DNA from: Kalaharituber pfeilii
Lineage: Eukaryota; Ascomycota; Pezizomycetes; Pezizales; Pezizaceae
Direction of reading: 5' to 3'
Assembly: GCA_015179045.1 (NCBI GenBank)
Contig: WHUZ01000053.1
Location: 1-64,000, forward strand
DNA: 64,000 bases
Positions 1 through 11,600 of this stretch are shown here, in pieces; the first letter of the stretch is position 1, and each line of letters begins with the position of its first letter. Below the pieces are notes generated by a model. That model ran no database searches. It saw only the letters and a list, made by a program, of their open reading frames with translations, and was not told where the DNA came from. The position numbers and the translations under genes were made by a program.

Positions 1-831
1 TTTGTGGGAGGGACATGTCCCTGCGGCCCCTGATTGGCTGGACGAAACGACAATAAGTATTAGTAAACTCTTCATTAAGATTAGTGATTGCGCCTGTTGG
101 TGATCAAGCCGCATGAGGCTTGTGCAGGGAGTCGAGGGGATGCTCTCCGGCAATCGCAGACTCTGTGTCCAACAGCCACACCAATCGGCCATGGCGATGT
201 TGAGTTTCCCTATTCATGAGCAGGCCACTCATGCATACATAGCCGAATTGCACCCTGGCCTCCTATTCGCCCGTCAAGCCAACCAACGGGATTCTCCCCT
301 GTCAATTACTTACTCTCCACCCCAGCATTCAAGGCTGCCGTGTTTAAAAATTAGTCACTTTTTGACTCTGCGCAATCCAGGGCACATGGATGGCTGCATA
401 GTCCAGGGTACGAGCCTTGTGCGCAGATCGTTACGCGAAAACCGCTAGACCATAATCCGGATTTTCACTCAACACCACCATCATGGCATTGCTACACACC
501 ACTATGGAAATAGAAACGATAGACTTCTGTTGGCTGGATTCTTAGTGATAAATACCACCTCTTTTCCCACCATTGGAAGTTCTCGTTCAGCAGGCAGAGC
601 AGTTGACCACGAACAAAAACCACGATATCGAGTATCGGGTTTCAAGAAGCTAGCTTCTTCTTTCATTTTTTTCTTAATTACACAAAGTTGATCGAACTGG
701 TTTCGATTTCTGTTTATTCTCACCTTTATATTTTTACTTTACTTTTTTTTTTTTTTAGACGCCTCAAGAACTTCTGTGAAGTTCACACTTAGTACGAAAA
801 AAGTAAAAAGCAATACACACACATAAGCAAG
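1..831. other. Intergenic, upstream of the AMPK1-CBM gene
   Basis: No coding region is supported here. The short open frames have no recognisable content and low-quality starts. The last 90 bases are T- and A-rich, with an uninterrupted T run near 746-759. They probably hold the promoter and 5' leader of the gene that starts at 832. Confidence 0.6.
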
Positions 832-1533
832 ATGTCTTCTTCCACCGCCCACGAATTCACCCTCTTGGTCCCCCCACACATCCAGCAAGTCCAGCTCCTC
901 GGCTCCTGGGATAACTACGCCCGCCGCTACGACATGGCCCCTTCGCGCTCCTCCCCCGGCCTCTGGCGCCTCAACATCAAGTTCCCCGAGACCGGCTCGT
1001 CGGGCAGCAAGCGATACTGGTTCTACTACATTCTCGATGGCTACTTTGAGTCGCACGATCCCAATATGCCAACCACCAAGGAGCCCACCCGCGGCATTAC
1101 CTTGAACGTGCTCGACCTCGTCCGCAGCGGCAGCAGCTCCCCGGTCTCCACCCGCTCCTCGACCCCGGAGCGCATGGGCGCCCGACCACTCACCATCATC
1201 GCACCAAAGCCCAGGAACCCGATGGCTCACCACGCGCTCACCTACGACGCCAGCGAACGCCCATACAGCACATACTCAGATGTAGCCACCATCGCCTCCA
1301 GCTCCCCACGTAGCTTTTACTGTTCTTCGCCAAGCTCCTGCTCCGACTCGGACATCGAGTCCCCCATCACCCCGATCGACTACTTCAGCGACGACGAGGT
1401 AGCGTACGCATCAGACTCGAGTGTGGAGTTCACCCACAGTGTGCGCCCATCGGGAAAGTATGCCTTAAAATCCAAGCGCTACGGTCAATACGACCTCGCT
1501 GCCGAAATGGGCAAGGTCAGGATTGTCAACTAA
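832..1533 (+). CDS. AMPK1-CBM (glycogen-recognition, CBM48-like) domain protein
   Basis: A single-exon 233-aa protein. Residues 7-95 read as a carbohydrate-binding module of the kind found in AMP-activated kinase beta subunits. The features seen are an N-terminal strand, then VQLLGSWDNY, GLWRLNIKFP, KRYWFYYILDG and a strand ending GITLNVLD, with the aromatic residues of the sugar face kept. Residues 98-200 are Ser/Thr/Pro-rich and probably disordered. The C-terminus is short and basic. In this family the domain binds glycogen or starch-like glucans. No kinase-interacting (ASC) domain of a true beta subunit is visible, so this is a stand-alone CBM protein of the type common in ascomycetes. Its partner is unknown. 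The ATG follows an A-rich leader (context aagATGTCT), and no intron is needed. Confidence 0.85.
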   Translation: MSSSTAHEFTLLVPPHIQQVQLLGSWDNYARRYDMAPSRSSPGLWRLNIKFPETGSSGSKRYWFYYILDGYFESHDPNMPTTKEPTRGITLNVLDLVRSGSSSPVSTRSSTPERMGARPLTIIAPKPRNPMAHHALTYDASERPYSTYSDVATIASSSPRSFYCSSPSSCSDSDIESPITPIDYFSDDEVAYASDSSVEFTHSVRPSGKYALKSKRYGQYDLAAEMGKVRIVN

Positions 1534-3244
1534 GCCCGCCGCCTCTCTTCCGCATAGCCTTAACATTTTTCCCGCCCCTCTTCCGCACGGCCTTAACTTT
1601 TCTCTTGGCACGTACAATTTTCCTGATGCATTCGTGCATCGTGTACATATGACGAGCTGCGCTTGATCATTGCGAGAGAAAAGGGTCGGGACAGGGGGTT
1701 AGGGTAGGGTACCATGGAAGGGACAAGCCAACAGGAAACTGTCGACTCAACCAACTGAACCAAACTCGAACCAAACCAACTATGGGAATCAGCATCACTG
1801 GGACACCGGGAACTGTGTTCCCCCTTGCCCCCCTCCCCCACTTCCCATCCACTCAACCTCTTACTATCAATCGGGCTCGCGACGAGCTACGACCCTTTCA
1901 TCTTTTTTCGCATCACAACGGTGATAGCCTTTCTCTCATTTTCTACGCATGTTCATGGCGTCCACGAAAAAACTTACTGCTTTCCTTTTCTTAAGTTTCT
2001 TTAATTTTTCTTTGCAGAGCAAAAATTTCCTACTTTCTTTAATACTATTTATGTCCATTTTTACTATTAATATCCTTAATTTTTTACGACTTTCTATGGC
2101 CTTTTATTAAAGATAATGGTTTGTATATTCGATTCATTCTTATGCCTCGAGCGACCTTTGAGTTCGTTCGAGGGGCAGCGGCCCTTCTTGGAGGTCGATT
2201 CTCACGAACCCGCTTTTATTATCCTTCTATAATCCTTTTTTCGTTTTTCTTCTTTTCTCCTCCTTTTCCTAATTCGACACCTTTCCTCTTCCTTTCTCTT
2301 CTTTTTCCTCTTCCTCTGCCTCTTGCTCTTCGTGATGGATTGCACGGTGATAGGATGGTGGGTATGGATATGGATGTTTAATATGGATCCCGGGGAGTCA
2401 GCCAGACTACTGGGGAAGTAAGGATGGGAAGGGGACGGATGGAAAGACTGTTTTTTTGGGGGGAATTTCAAGATGTCTTTGTTTTGGTATTTTTGCACTT
2501 ATTTTGCGGCTTCTCAATTTCCATTCTTTGGCACAAATCTGCAGCTGAGTTGGGCATCAGTAATATGGGTACTAAAAGTACTATGGGCCTTGCTCAAGAA
2601 AATGGTCAATGATTCAACTTATGTTAGTTTGATTTTTTACGCAGATTATGGTAGCTATGAAAATTGAAGATGAAATATGTTCTATGCGAGGGTGAAGTCT
2701 GAAACGAGTGCGAGTGCGAACGTGAGAGTCTGGGCGCGAGAACAAACCACCAGTTGATCTCTACCATATTCAGGCTGCAAATCTTCCCCTTCACGTAAAC
2801 CTTCCCCTCCTATTATTAGCAAGCTGATCGCAAATCAATAGTGAACCACGGGAGATGATTGGTCGGTTCCGTCCTATGCGAGTAATCCAAATTACGTATC
2901 CGCCCTGTCTGTGCGCGTTTATTTTTGGGACCAACAGGCGGACCAGGGGGAAGCTGTTGAAAGATGGCCTGTGGCTGGTGAAGGAAGCCACGTGGGATTC
3001 ACGTGAAAGCAAAAGATGAGGGTAACGTGTGAGGTGCCAGCTGGGATGTATACTGGGCTGTACTTAGTGGGATATTGCAGATGCCCATGTTGTCCGGTTG
3101 TGCCAAGCGAGACTATGCAAATGCAGGTTCTTCCTTTATTGAGAGCTGTTTGGTACAGAACACAGACTCATGCAGTTTACACATGAGTCGGCTGCTACCG
3201 ACGTGACCTTCATAATGTCTATTCACTCCCATATATGTATGTAG
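1534..3244. other. Intergenic, low-complexity
   Basis: No gene is supported. The first 600 bases are pyrimidine-rich and may be the 3' flank of the upstream gene, with T-rich runs at 1984-2110. A CT-rich tract lies at 2221-2330. Reverse-strand frames there are Lys/Arg-rich translations of that tract and are rejected as genes. Confidence 0.5.
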
Positions 3245-3300
3245 TTTTTTTTTTTTTTTTTTTATCATTACTCGCATGCGGCCCTGTGGGCCATGGCGAG
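3245..3300 (-). mobile_element. Ultra-short hairpin retroposon, family 1, copy 1
   Basis: On the minus strand this reads as a 37-nt body that begins CTCGCCATGG, ends GCGAGTAATGAT, and is followed by about 19 A (T3245-3263 on the plus strand). The body folds with an outer stem CTCGC/GCGAG and an inner stem GGCCC-ACA-GGGCC. The same boundary and tail occur at 25109-25174 and 37785-37848. The flanks give only a weak target duplication (ATGTATGTA against ATGTGTGTA), so this copy may be older. Confidence 0.6.
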
Positions 3301-4791
3301 ATTAATGTGTGTACTTGTATGACATACTGTACATAGAACCCCAAGACGAAGGCCCTTGACCAGTATCATGTTCCTTGAGACTCTTGATTGCACTTTCTTC
3401 GTGCTTACAGATATAGATATACAACCCTTCCTAGACCTACTGTACTGCAGCTCCGCTCCCATTGCATGTCTGTGACCGCCACCGCGGCTGCCACTCATGC
3501 GACGTATACGCCTCGCTAGTTTAAAGCACCTTATTGTGCATTCCGAGCGTCCCTGGCTAGAACCTGCAGCTATTTTGTCAGCCGTATCATTGCAGAATCC
3601 AATACCACTTGGTCTTTCCTGACTCCGCCAGCATCCATCTTCTTGCTGCAGTGCTAGCCTTGATTTACGTCCTAACACTACGAAACTTTTCGTCTTATTC
3701 CTTGTGCCCTTTTGTGACGGAGTGGGAAGTGACGCCGGCCGGCAAGGAAGAGAAAGCTTGGGTATGCCCAATGTAGGTCAGGGAAGTTTGCACTAGGGTA
3801 GCATATGCTGACGATGGACTTGAGTCATTCCGGACTCTGCTGGACTACTACAGTATTCTAGCTGCTACATGCCACGCCAGAATCGTTGGGAAGGTATTTG
3901 TCAGCGGGAGGAAGCCAGGGTAAAAATTCCATGTACTGGGACACTCACTAGGGCCAAGGATAATGCCCTAAGCTTATGTATTATCCTGTAATCTATTGGC
4001 CCTGCGGAGACAAGGCGACACCTTGAACCGTGTCAGTGATGGTGAGGAGCAGATTCATTGAGGAGGGGCGATGGGGCGGTGCAGTGGTAATAGGTGGAGA
4101 TTGGGGATCTACATTGACTGCGACCGGGTCAGGGCAGCAGTGGAGGACTATTACTTACAGTGCTGGAAGGTATAAATCTTGTTAGGCAGGCTGCTATAGG
4201 GATGCTGTCGCTTTGCCCATGGTTGCATAGGGGCACGAGACTGATTTCATAGATGTTCTTATAAATAGAGACTCTGAAGCCCTCAGTGGGGCTATTGAGC
4301 CCCTCACACGCTAAGACTGATCCGGGTGCAGTTGACCAGCCTCGGGACTGAGTGTTACATCTTCCCTGAACAAACACTACTAAGATGTACTGTAATACTC
4401 GGCCTAGTGCTTAAATAACTTTGTACTCCGAGCTTTTCTAAGTGTGCTCTTATTCCCAGACATACTCGCACTTTCTCTGCACTCTCGTGCCCTTAACTTT
4501 CCTATACATCTTCCATGAACTGCCCTTATAAAGACAGAGTTAGTTGTCACGGATGAATACTCACCCTTTCTTCCTTCTTTGATCAAGCAGAATCGGGCTG
4601 ATGTAAATGAAGGCTGAATCCTCCCTCCAGCCATAAATCAAGGAAAGCAACTATCCTGGCAGCTAGGACTAGGCTGGGTGAGCCGGCGAAAGAGAGCCAC
4701 CTGGCCAACCAGGCTTGAACAAGTACAGCCCAGGACTCAGTGTTGGGAGGCGTAGGCCTTTGTGTCACAATGTTTCCTCACTCCAGCATCA
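3301..4791. other. Intergenic; minus-strand 167-aa open frame not recognised
   Basis: The longest frame here (3268-3771, minus) overlaps the retroposon at its 3' end and matches no family I know. It has no visible domain, and I do not call it a gene. The rest shows nothing recognisable. Confidence 0.4.
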
Positions 4792-4986
4792 CCCACTACT
4801 CGACCTAATGGTCAGGTTGGAAGAAAGAGATCAACTTGTCATTCAGACCGCCACTTCTTCATTTCGTCTAATTCTCGTTCGTGTTTCACCTATTTTCTGT
4901 TACTATTCCTTTTCACCACTGTTATCTCCTTACTATCATGTAACTATACCTCGCTATAGCCCATAGGGCGGCAAGCGAGTAATGAT

Positions 4987-5023
<37 letters not shown>
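4792..5023 (+). mobile_element. SINE-like retroposon (232 bp) with the family 1 3' end
   Basis: This stretch is flanked by a perfect 13-bp direct repeat, CACTCCAGCATCA, at 4779-4791 and 5024-5036. It ends in about 31 A at 4991-5021. The last part of the body (from 4950) is the same hairpin as in the ultra-short copies: CTCGC TATA GCCC ATA GGGC GGCAA GCGAG, then TAATGATATTT and the A tract. The upstream 158 bases are unrelated to the short copies, and I see no convincing pol III A or B box in them. It is either a longer SINE or a partial LINE copy that uses the same 3' end. Confidence 0.55.
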
Positions 5024-7400
5024 CACTCCAGCATCAATCAATACCACCTACTGGTTTCTGCTGTCTACGCGCCAAGAGACACGTTTATAGTGAGACAACA
5101 GTCTGATATGGAAGCCTTTAAAAACGGAATCAGGCATCAGACCTGTCCACCCTGAATCACAGTTCTGAGTAGGAGTGGCATTTTGATCAAGTTCTCTATT
5201 TCGTTTGTCACAATAGAGTTACCGCTTTCATTCCAGACTACTCGTTTCAGCAATTTATCACTGGACATTCTCAAAGAAAGGATATTTAGCTTGACCTGTT
5301 ATATATTCGGCAGATGCCCTTTCACAGTTGCCAACTACAAAATTACCGTAACGGTGGTGTCCCTAATCGCGACAAGTGAGGCTCAAGTTACTGGGATGTG
5401 CGGATTGGTAACCTCAGTGGTGTAGTGTTACAGTCATGCCGACGCATTGCAGTTAGTTCATGGCGTATGGATGTGGCACAGGAAAGAAGCGCCGTGGAAG
5501 AAGTAAATACTTGCTCATACTTTTCCACGCAAGTACTTCTTCCCCGGCACTTCTTGCTTTTTCTCTTTATCGATTCCCCGAAATTGGTTGCTCCATTTCT
5601 GATCATGAAGGTAAGTCAAATAGAAGCATGCAGTTGCGGTACTAGTATGCAACAGGCCGTGCGTGAGGTCCGGCCCAACTCCTTTACTCTGCATGTACCA
5701 AGGATGAGAAGCCTGAAGAGAGGTAGCTGGGGGAGGAAGGCATGGGAAAAGGTAGTTGGTGCCTTAACTCTAGAAAGGAAACGACGAGCAGGGAGAAGAT
5801 CTATTAAGGGCATTATCGAAACAAGATACAAAGAAAAGAGTGAAATGGCGTTGAGTGAAGTAGCATACCTGGAACCCCATTTTTTACAATTACACAAGGC
5901 TCAGAGCTCTGCAAAATGATACCCTACATATTGGACAATCAACCCTGAATAGTAGTCTCGTACCTGAATAGTACTTAGCGGCTGCTGATGGGATTACACA
6001 TTGACTGAGTTGGCCTTCACCTGATACATACACATCAAGCTAGTGACGCATTTGATGTCTACCAGAAAAGGTTTGGAAACAACTTCACTGACCTAATTCG
6101 GCGTTAGTTACTTAAGATCCGCAGCGCCCCATGCATTGACCTCAAGCTTGATCGGATGGGACTACCGCCGCCGCCTAGCCTCAGGACATTGAAAAAGTTC
6201 TCCATTTGGCATTTGCGGCCAGAGAAAATATCTCTTTAGCAACCGCATACAAAATCAGATCTTGATTTCCTCACACCTTTTTCCAACCCAGGTTCCCCAT
6301 CGCAAGCTAGTCCCCGCGCAAAAAAACTCACCAAGTCGTGAACATCATCCTCATCGATGTTGTCAGCATCCTCAACTGGCTTTGACAAATCTCTGCCTCT
6401 GAATCAACCCTTCATGAAGCCCCTAGGTTCCCTCCTGGCTGGTGTGCTTGGTGATCCCTGCAATGTCTTACATATCTCGTTACGCGCACAGTGAGCGTCT
6501 ATCATAGTATCCCAATTGTCACCGCTCATACGTAGGTTTCGATACAGAACAGGCAATGGGTGAAGTAGGGAAATGGTATTCTCAGAATTATGTGACGCAG
6601 AATTGCTTGGCTCTGGAAGGGTCAAATGTTCAGATATTGTTAGTGAAAAAGGCTGTCGAACATTCGCTGATTTTCTCTGGGCCCCTGACAGACTAGGCTC
6701 TGTTCTCGTACCCATTGGCTCAAGTCATTTTTTGCCATGGTACATTTTACGGTACACAAGTACTGCTGCGACTGGCGGATTCCGGCTGATCTCGTACGGC
6801 GAGCTTTGTTTGCGTTGCATGGATTACCTGGCACAGCTACGGCATTGTTCTCCGCCCCGCCCCTACTACAATTCAGCGATGCGCACAAGTATGAAGCAGA
6901 GGGTCTACCGAAGCTTGCGATGCACTCACAAAGGCAGATTGGAGTTGTCCATTTCAGTCTATTCATGCCTTCTCGCACAAAACTTGAGTCGAATATAACT
7001 GATTGATGGAGGTGTTTCTTTCGCCGCTGACGGTGCCCCTGTGTAGCTATGTTTGACTCTCCTCTCTATGGAGATGGCGGAGATAGCGTGGGACAGGACT
7101 AGCGCTCGGGATATCCTAAGATATGATAACCCTGCATGCGCCTACATAGTTAGCAGGCGCGCCTGGAGGACGGTCATTGCGCTGCTTAACCCACTTAGGC
7201 CTTCGCTGCGGCGCCGAGCTGCGGCAGATGCCCTTTCCTCTCCATTGCCGAACACCGACCAAGGGGATTGCGCATGTGTAGCTCCCGTGTCGTTGCTTTC
7301 CCAGCCGGAGAGGGGGCACGGGGAGATCTCACCCGGTTCTGCACATGCGTACTAGTTTATACTTGCTGGCTCTGCGCGCTGAGCTATTTCGAGGGGGATG
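5024..7400. other. Intergenic, no supported gene
   Basis: Several open frames of 100-173 aa exist, for example 5398-5919 plus and 6573-6998 plus. None shows a domain, low-complexity signature or start context that would support it. The sequence has no clear repeat structure. Confidence 0.4.
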
Positions 7401-8627
7401 AGACACTCTTCGTTTGTTCCTAGGTTAGTTTTACTCGCCCTTCTGTTGATGTAAGCTTCGTGTGCAATTTCGGCGATTGGCGAGTGGGCCCGGCGACGGC
7501 GACTCTGACATGCGTCGTGCGCGTGGGCGTGCCCGGGCGTGTGTTCGCTTTTCGCTCACGATTTCCGTCTTCCTTTCTTCTTTTGTTATAGTAGTTGTGT
7601 TTGCCCTCCTTCGCTGGTTCGCGGAGCAGGTGCTGCGGGTATGGTACAGCAGAGTCGTTCCTCAGCGCTCCGCCCGGACCGCGGCGCAGATCGGCGGCGC
7701 ACACCGCACGCACACGCACACGCACACGCACGTATGGCGGGGCTTGCCTCGCCGCAGCGGCCGCGAGACATGCAGCCGAGGCCGCAATAAGCTCGCCCGC
7801 CGCCCGCCCGCCCGTCCGTCCCGCCCGATTCGTGCTTCGTAGCTCTTCTCACTGCGCTATCAGCTGTTACCATACCATATCATACTCGTCCCTTCCGCCG
7901 CGCGTGCATCGGACTGCCAGGCCAGGGCTGCCTCCGCCCTTGCGCTGTCCGCCCGTCGTCCTGCAGCCCAGCCCAGCCCAGCCCAGCCCAGCCCAGCCCA
8001 GTCCAGCCCAGCCCAGCCCTCGCCATCACCACAATACAGCCCGCTGCCTTGACGTTTCCCCAGAATAACCCCCCCCCCCCCCCCCCCAGCCCGTGCGTCC
8101 ATCAGCTTTCGTCAGATACAACCCCCTTCCTCTCGGTGTGCCCCAGCAACAGCTTCCTCTCGGTGTCGCTTCTATTCCTTCCCACTCGTTCGCCTTGCTT
8201 GCCGCCGCCAACTGACCAGTCTCCACGGGGCACCCGGATTCATCTTTCCGAGCACAAGACACCTAATCTCGTTCTCACCCCCCTCCCCCGCCTCCCGCAG
8301 TAACTCAGCGAAATTGATCGAAAACGCAGAAACGCAGAAGGGCACTAATTCAACGAGCCGGAACGGGTGGGTCGCTGCAGGGCTCTAGTTAGAGCGGAAG
8401 CAAGCTGGGAATCGGAGGCGTTCGGGCGTTTCGGCTCTGAAGGAGGGAATTGAAGCGCTCACAGACTCAACAATCGATTATTAGCTGATCAGCGTCAGAG
8501 CTCGGAAGGAGCGGCGCAAAGATCGGCGCAGGTGATACATTTACCGTAGGCACTGGTGCAAGTGGGAGTCTAGGGAGAAGCGAGTGGGAAGAAACGAGAG
8601 ATCTGCTTGGGATACCTCGAGCCCGAT
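7401..8627 (+). promoter_or_regulatory. GC-rich promoter or leader region with simple repeats
   Basis: This is the upstream region of the large gene at 8628. It holds an alternating CACACG tract around 7710-7730, about eleven AGCCC units at 7964-8020, and a run of 19 C at 8069-8087. The base composition shifts sharply to GC-rich compared with the DNA before 7000. It probably covers the core promoter and a long 5' untranslated leader. Individual transcription start signals could not be assigned. Confidence 0.45.
7964..8020. repeat. AGCCC pentanucleotide microsatellite
   Basis: About eleven consecutive AGCCC units with one variant unit (AGTCC). It lies 600 bp before the start codon of the large gene. 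Confidence 0.85.
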
Positions 8628-11600
8628 ATGCATCGAAGAAACCAGTCCGTAGAGAAGCTTTCGGGGGGTGGGGGATTCAGCTACGGGACGACCCCGCCAC
8701 TGAGCCAGCCGCCGCCGCCAACGTCACAGCAAAAGCCCAAATACGACCGCCACCACCAGTCGACCCCGTCCGACTTTCGCCAGAGCACCGAGTCTCTCCA
8801 CTTCCAGCACCAACAGCCCGGACACGACATCACGCCGACTTCGTCGACAACCACCCTCCCGCAGCTACAGCAGCAGCCGCGTGCACAGACGTATCCCCGT
8901 AGCAGCGTAGCTAGCGGCAGCACGCAGTACCAGCGGGATTCGTACTTTCCGCCGACACCGCCGGGGTCTATACGTGTGTCCTCTCCGGTCGGGACACGGG
9001 GGCATGTGCATAGCCCGTCACAGCACTCGCTGACATCAACGATATCAAATAGTGGTGGCGTTGGACCGCGGGGGCCGGCACCCCTATCGCTAAACGGATT
9101 GTTCTCAAGCCAGGGTGGGCAGGGAGGCAAGAAGCCAAAGTCCGCAGCTGCGTCGCTAAGGAGCCGGTTTACGTTTTCATTAGGCGGTGGGAGTTCGAGT
9201 AGCAATACCAACAGCCACAATCATAGTAATGGAGGCGTGAATGCCAACAGTGGGGCCTATCAACATGGAAAGCAGGGGTCAACTGCGATGGGGACGGCAT
9301 TGCCTCAGCAGCACCAGCAACAGCAATATCCGATGCAGCGGGAGGAAACACCGCTTCCAGTGCCGTCTCCACCTCCAGTCAGGATGAGGGAATACATGGA
9401 TCAAGAGCAGAGGCGCCAGAGCGTCAACTCTGTGCATTCCGAATTAGGCGTTCGGCCGCCGACGTCACCAGAAGAAAGTGCAGCAGCCCATTACAGCAGC
9501 GATACTTGGAAGGAGGAGACTTCCGGAATCAAGAGGAGCGGTACATTGTGCACGGTGATGACTGGCCGATCCATTGTATACGACGAAGACGTGGATATCT
9601 CACAGCTAGGTGACTTGATAGGCACACCCGGCAGCAACGATTCTGACTCCGGAGGAGACACCCCTACATCTATCACCCCGAGTTTATTTCTACTGAATCG
9701 GAAACAGCTGGAAGGGACGGGAATTGCCACCGGAGAAAGCACAATGCTGGGGGAGGCTATGGTTGTGGATGGTCGGCTTGTCAAAGTGAGTGGTGGATCA
9801 GCTATAACTATAGGATCCAACGCGGATTCAGCCACAAATGCCGCAGAATCCCCGGTCCAGCCCAACGAGAATAATAACAGCGACAGCAATAGCAATAGCA
9901 CCTTCCTGTCGGTTGAGGATTCGCCGTTGTCACCACTGAGACCTCTCTCGATGCTGCCCCAATCACCAGCATCGTCTTTACCAGGAGATAATACTCTGGC
10001 AGCGGGAGTTATAAAGCGGACGCCGAGTTCCGCGTCACTGCCCGTGGGGCAAGTGAAGAGGAAGCCCTCACCCGTCACATCACCCTTTGCGCCGCCGCAG
10101 ACAGACTCAGCAACTGCGCCGTTTTCAGCCGTTTCTATGAGCCAGAACCCGAATATTATGCTCTCATCACCAACACAAAACAAAGCATTCCCCGAAACTC
10201 AACCTCCCATTAATACCATTACGGCAACCTCATCCGCTTCATCCGCATTCCCGCACAACCCCATTACCAGCACAATTACATCGCCCCTTACGAAGAGCCC
10301 AGTACCGGTAACTTGGGGTGGCCAGGCTTTGAAAATGGAGATCAGTCAAGTGGAACTCCCGCCACCGCCCCAGCACCAGCGAAGCACGAATCCAGATTCC
10401 CCTCTGGCGATGTACGCCATGGAGCGACAAAAAAAGCTAATTGACGAGGAATGGGAGGATCTGGAGAACGAAGCGGCAGAAGATAATCCTCCACCGCCTT
10501 ACGTTGCAAGGATGAGTATGATGCCGAATGGCGGTAACGAAGAGAGGGAGGAGGTGGAGGATGAGAAGGCAAGGCTGAAGCAGATGGATGCGATGGCAAA
10601 TCGGGGAGGCGTGAATGGGGTAGTAATGAGGCAATCGCTGCTAACGTCAGAGCAAGCCGAGAGAGAGGAGGGTGGGAGGGGGTCACCGCAGGACGAGGGG
10701 GTGCCGGTTGATGATGAGGCTAAGGCCAGGGCGCCCATGACAGGACTATCGACGGGGCGAACGGAGGTCTTGAGAACGGAAAGCTATTCTAAGGAGGAGG
10801 CCTCAAAAGCGCAGGATTATAAGGGGAATGACAACATTGCGCAGGATGAGGCTGGCAAGGGGAACGGGAAGGACGGTTCCCAGTCAACGGAATCATTTAA
10901 GACCAAGTCATCCCCGGCAACACCCACGCTAGGACGAAAGCAAACTATCCTGAAGACATCCGGGGCTGGCGGGCCAGGTAATAAATTTTCCCCGGGTTTG
11001 CATCGTTCAGGCACACGAAGCAAGATACGGTTTTCACACACTGCCCCGGAAGTTGTCACATCGGAGCAAAACGCTGAAATCGCTGCCCCGGAGGTAACCG
11101 GAGCAGCAACAACGACAGTGGGAGGTAAAGCATGCAAAACATGCAAGGCTAACAAGGGCTTGGCAAATAAGTACCGGGATTTGCTCACTCGAGAACGAGG
11201 CTCATTTGCACTGGAGCGGTCGATATGGGAAGACGAGAGGAAAGCATATGAGAGGAAGATTAGGCAACTGGAGAAGCGGATACGAAAACTAGTTGAGGTT
11301 GTTGCGCAGGGAGATGAGGGTGCGGAGGAGGAAGATGGCGGGGGTGATGAGATAGATGAAGAAGGGATGGATGGAACTGGGGCATTGGCTAATGGGAAGG
11401 ATGGTGCGGCGTTGGAGGAGGAGGAGGATGAAAAGCCAATTTTGTCTGCTACTGGCGGCCTGAACCTGGGTGGGTCTGCGAGCGGGGGATGGAAATTGAG
11501 GGACACCGGAAAGGAAGTTGATCGATCAAACAGGCGGGAACGGGAGTGGGAAGGAGGGCTGCGGGACCACTCTGGTGGCGCATGGCCAAGACAACAAAAT

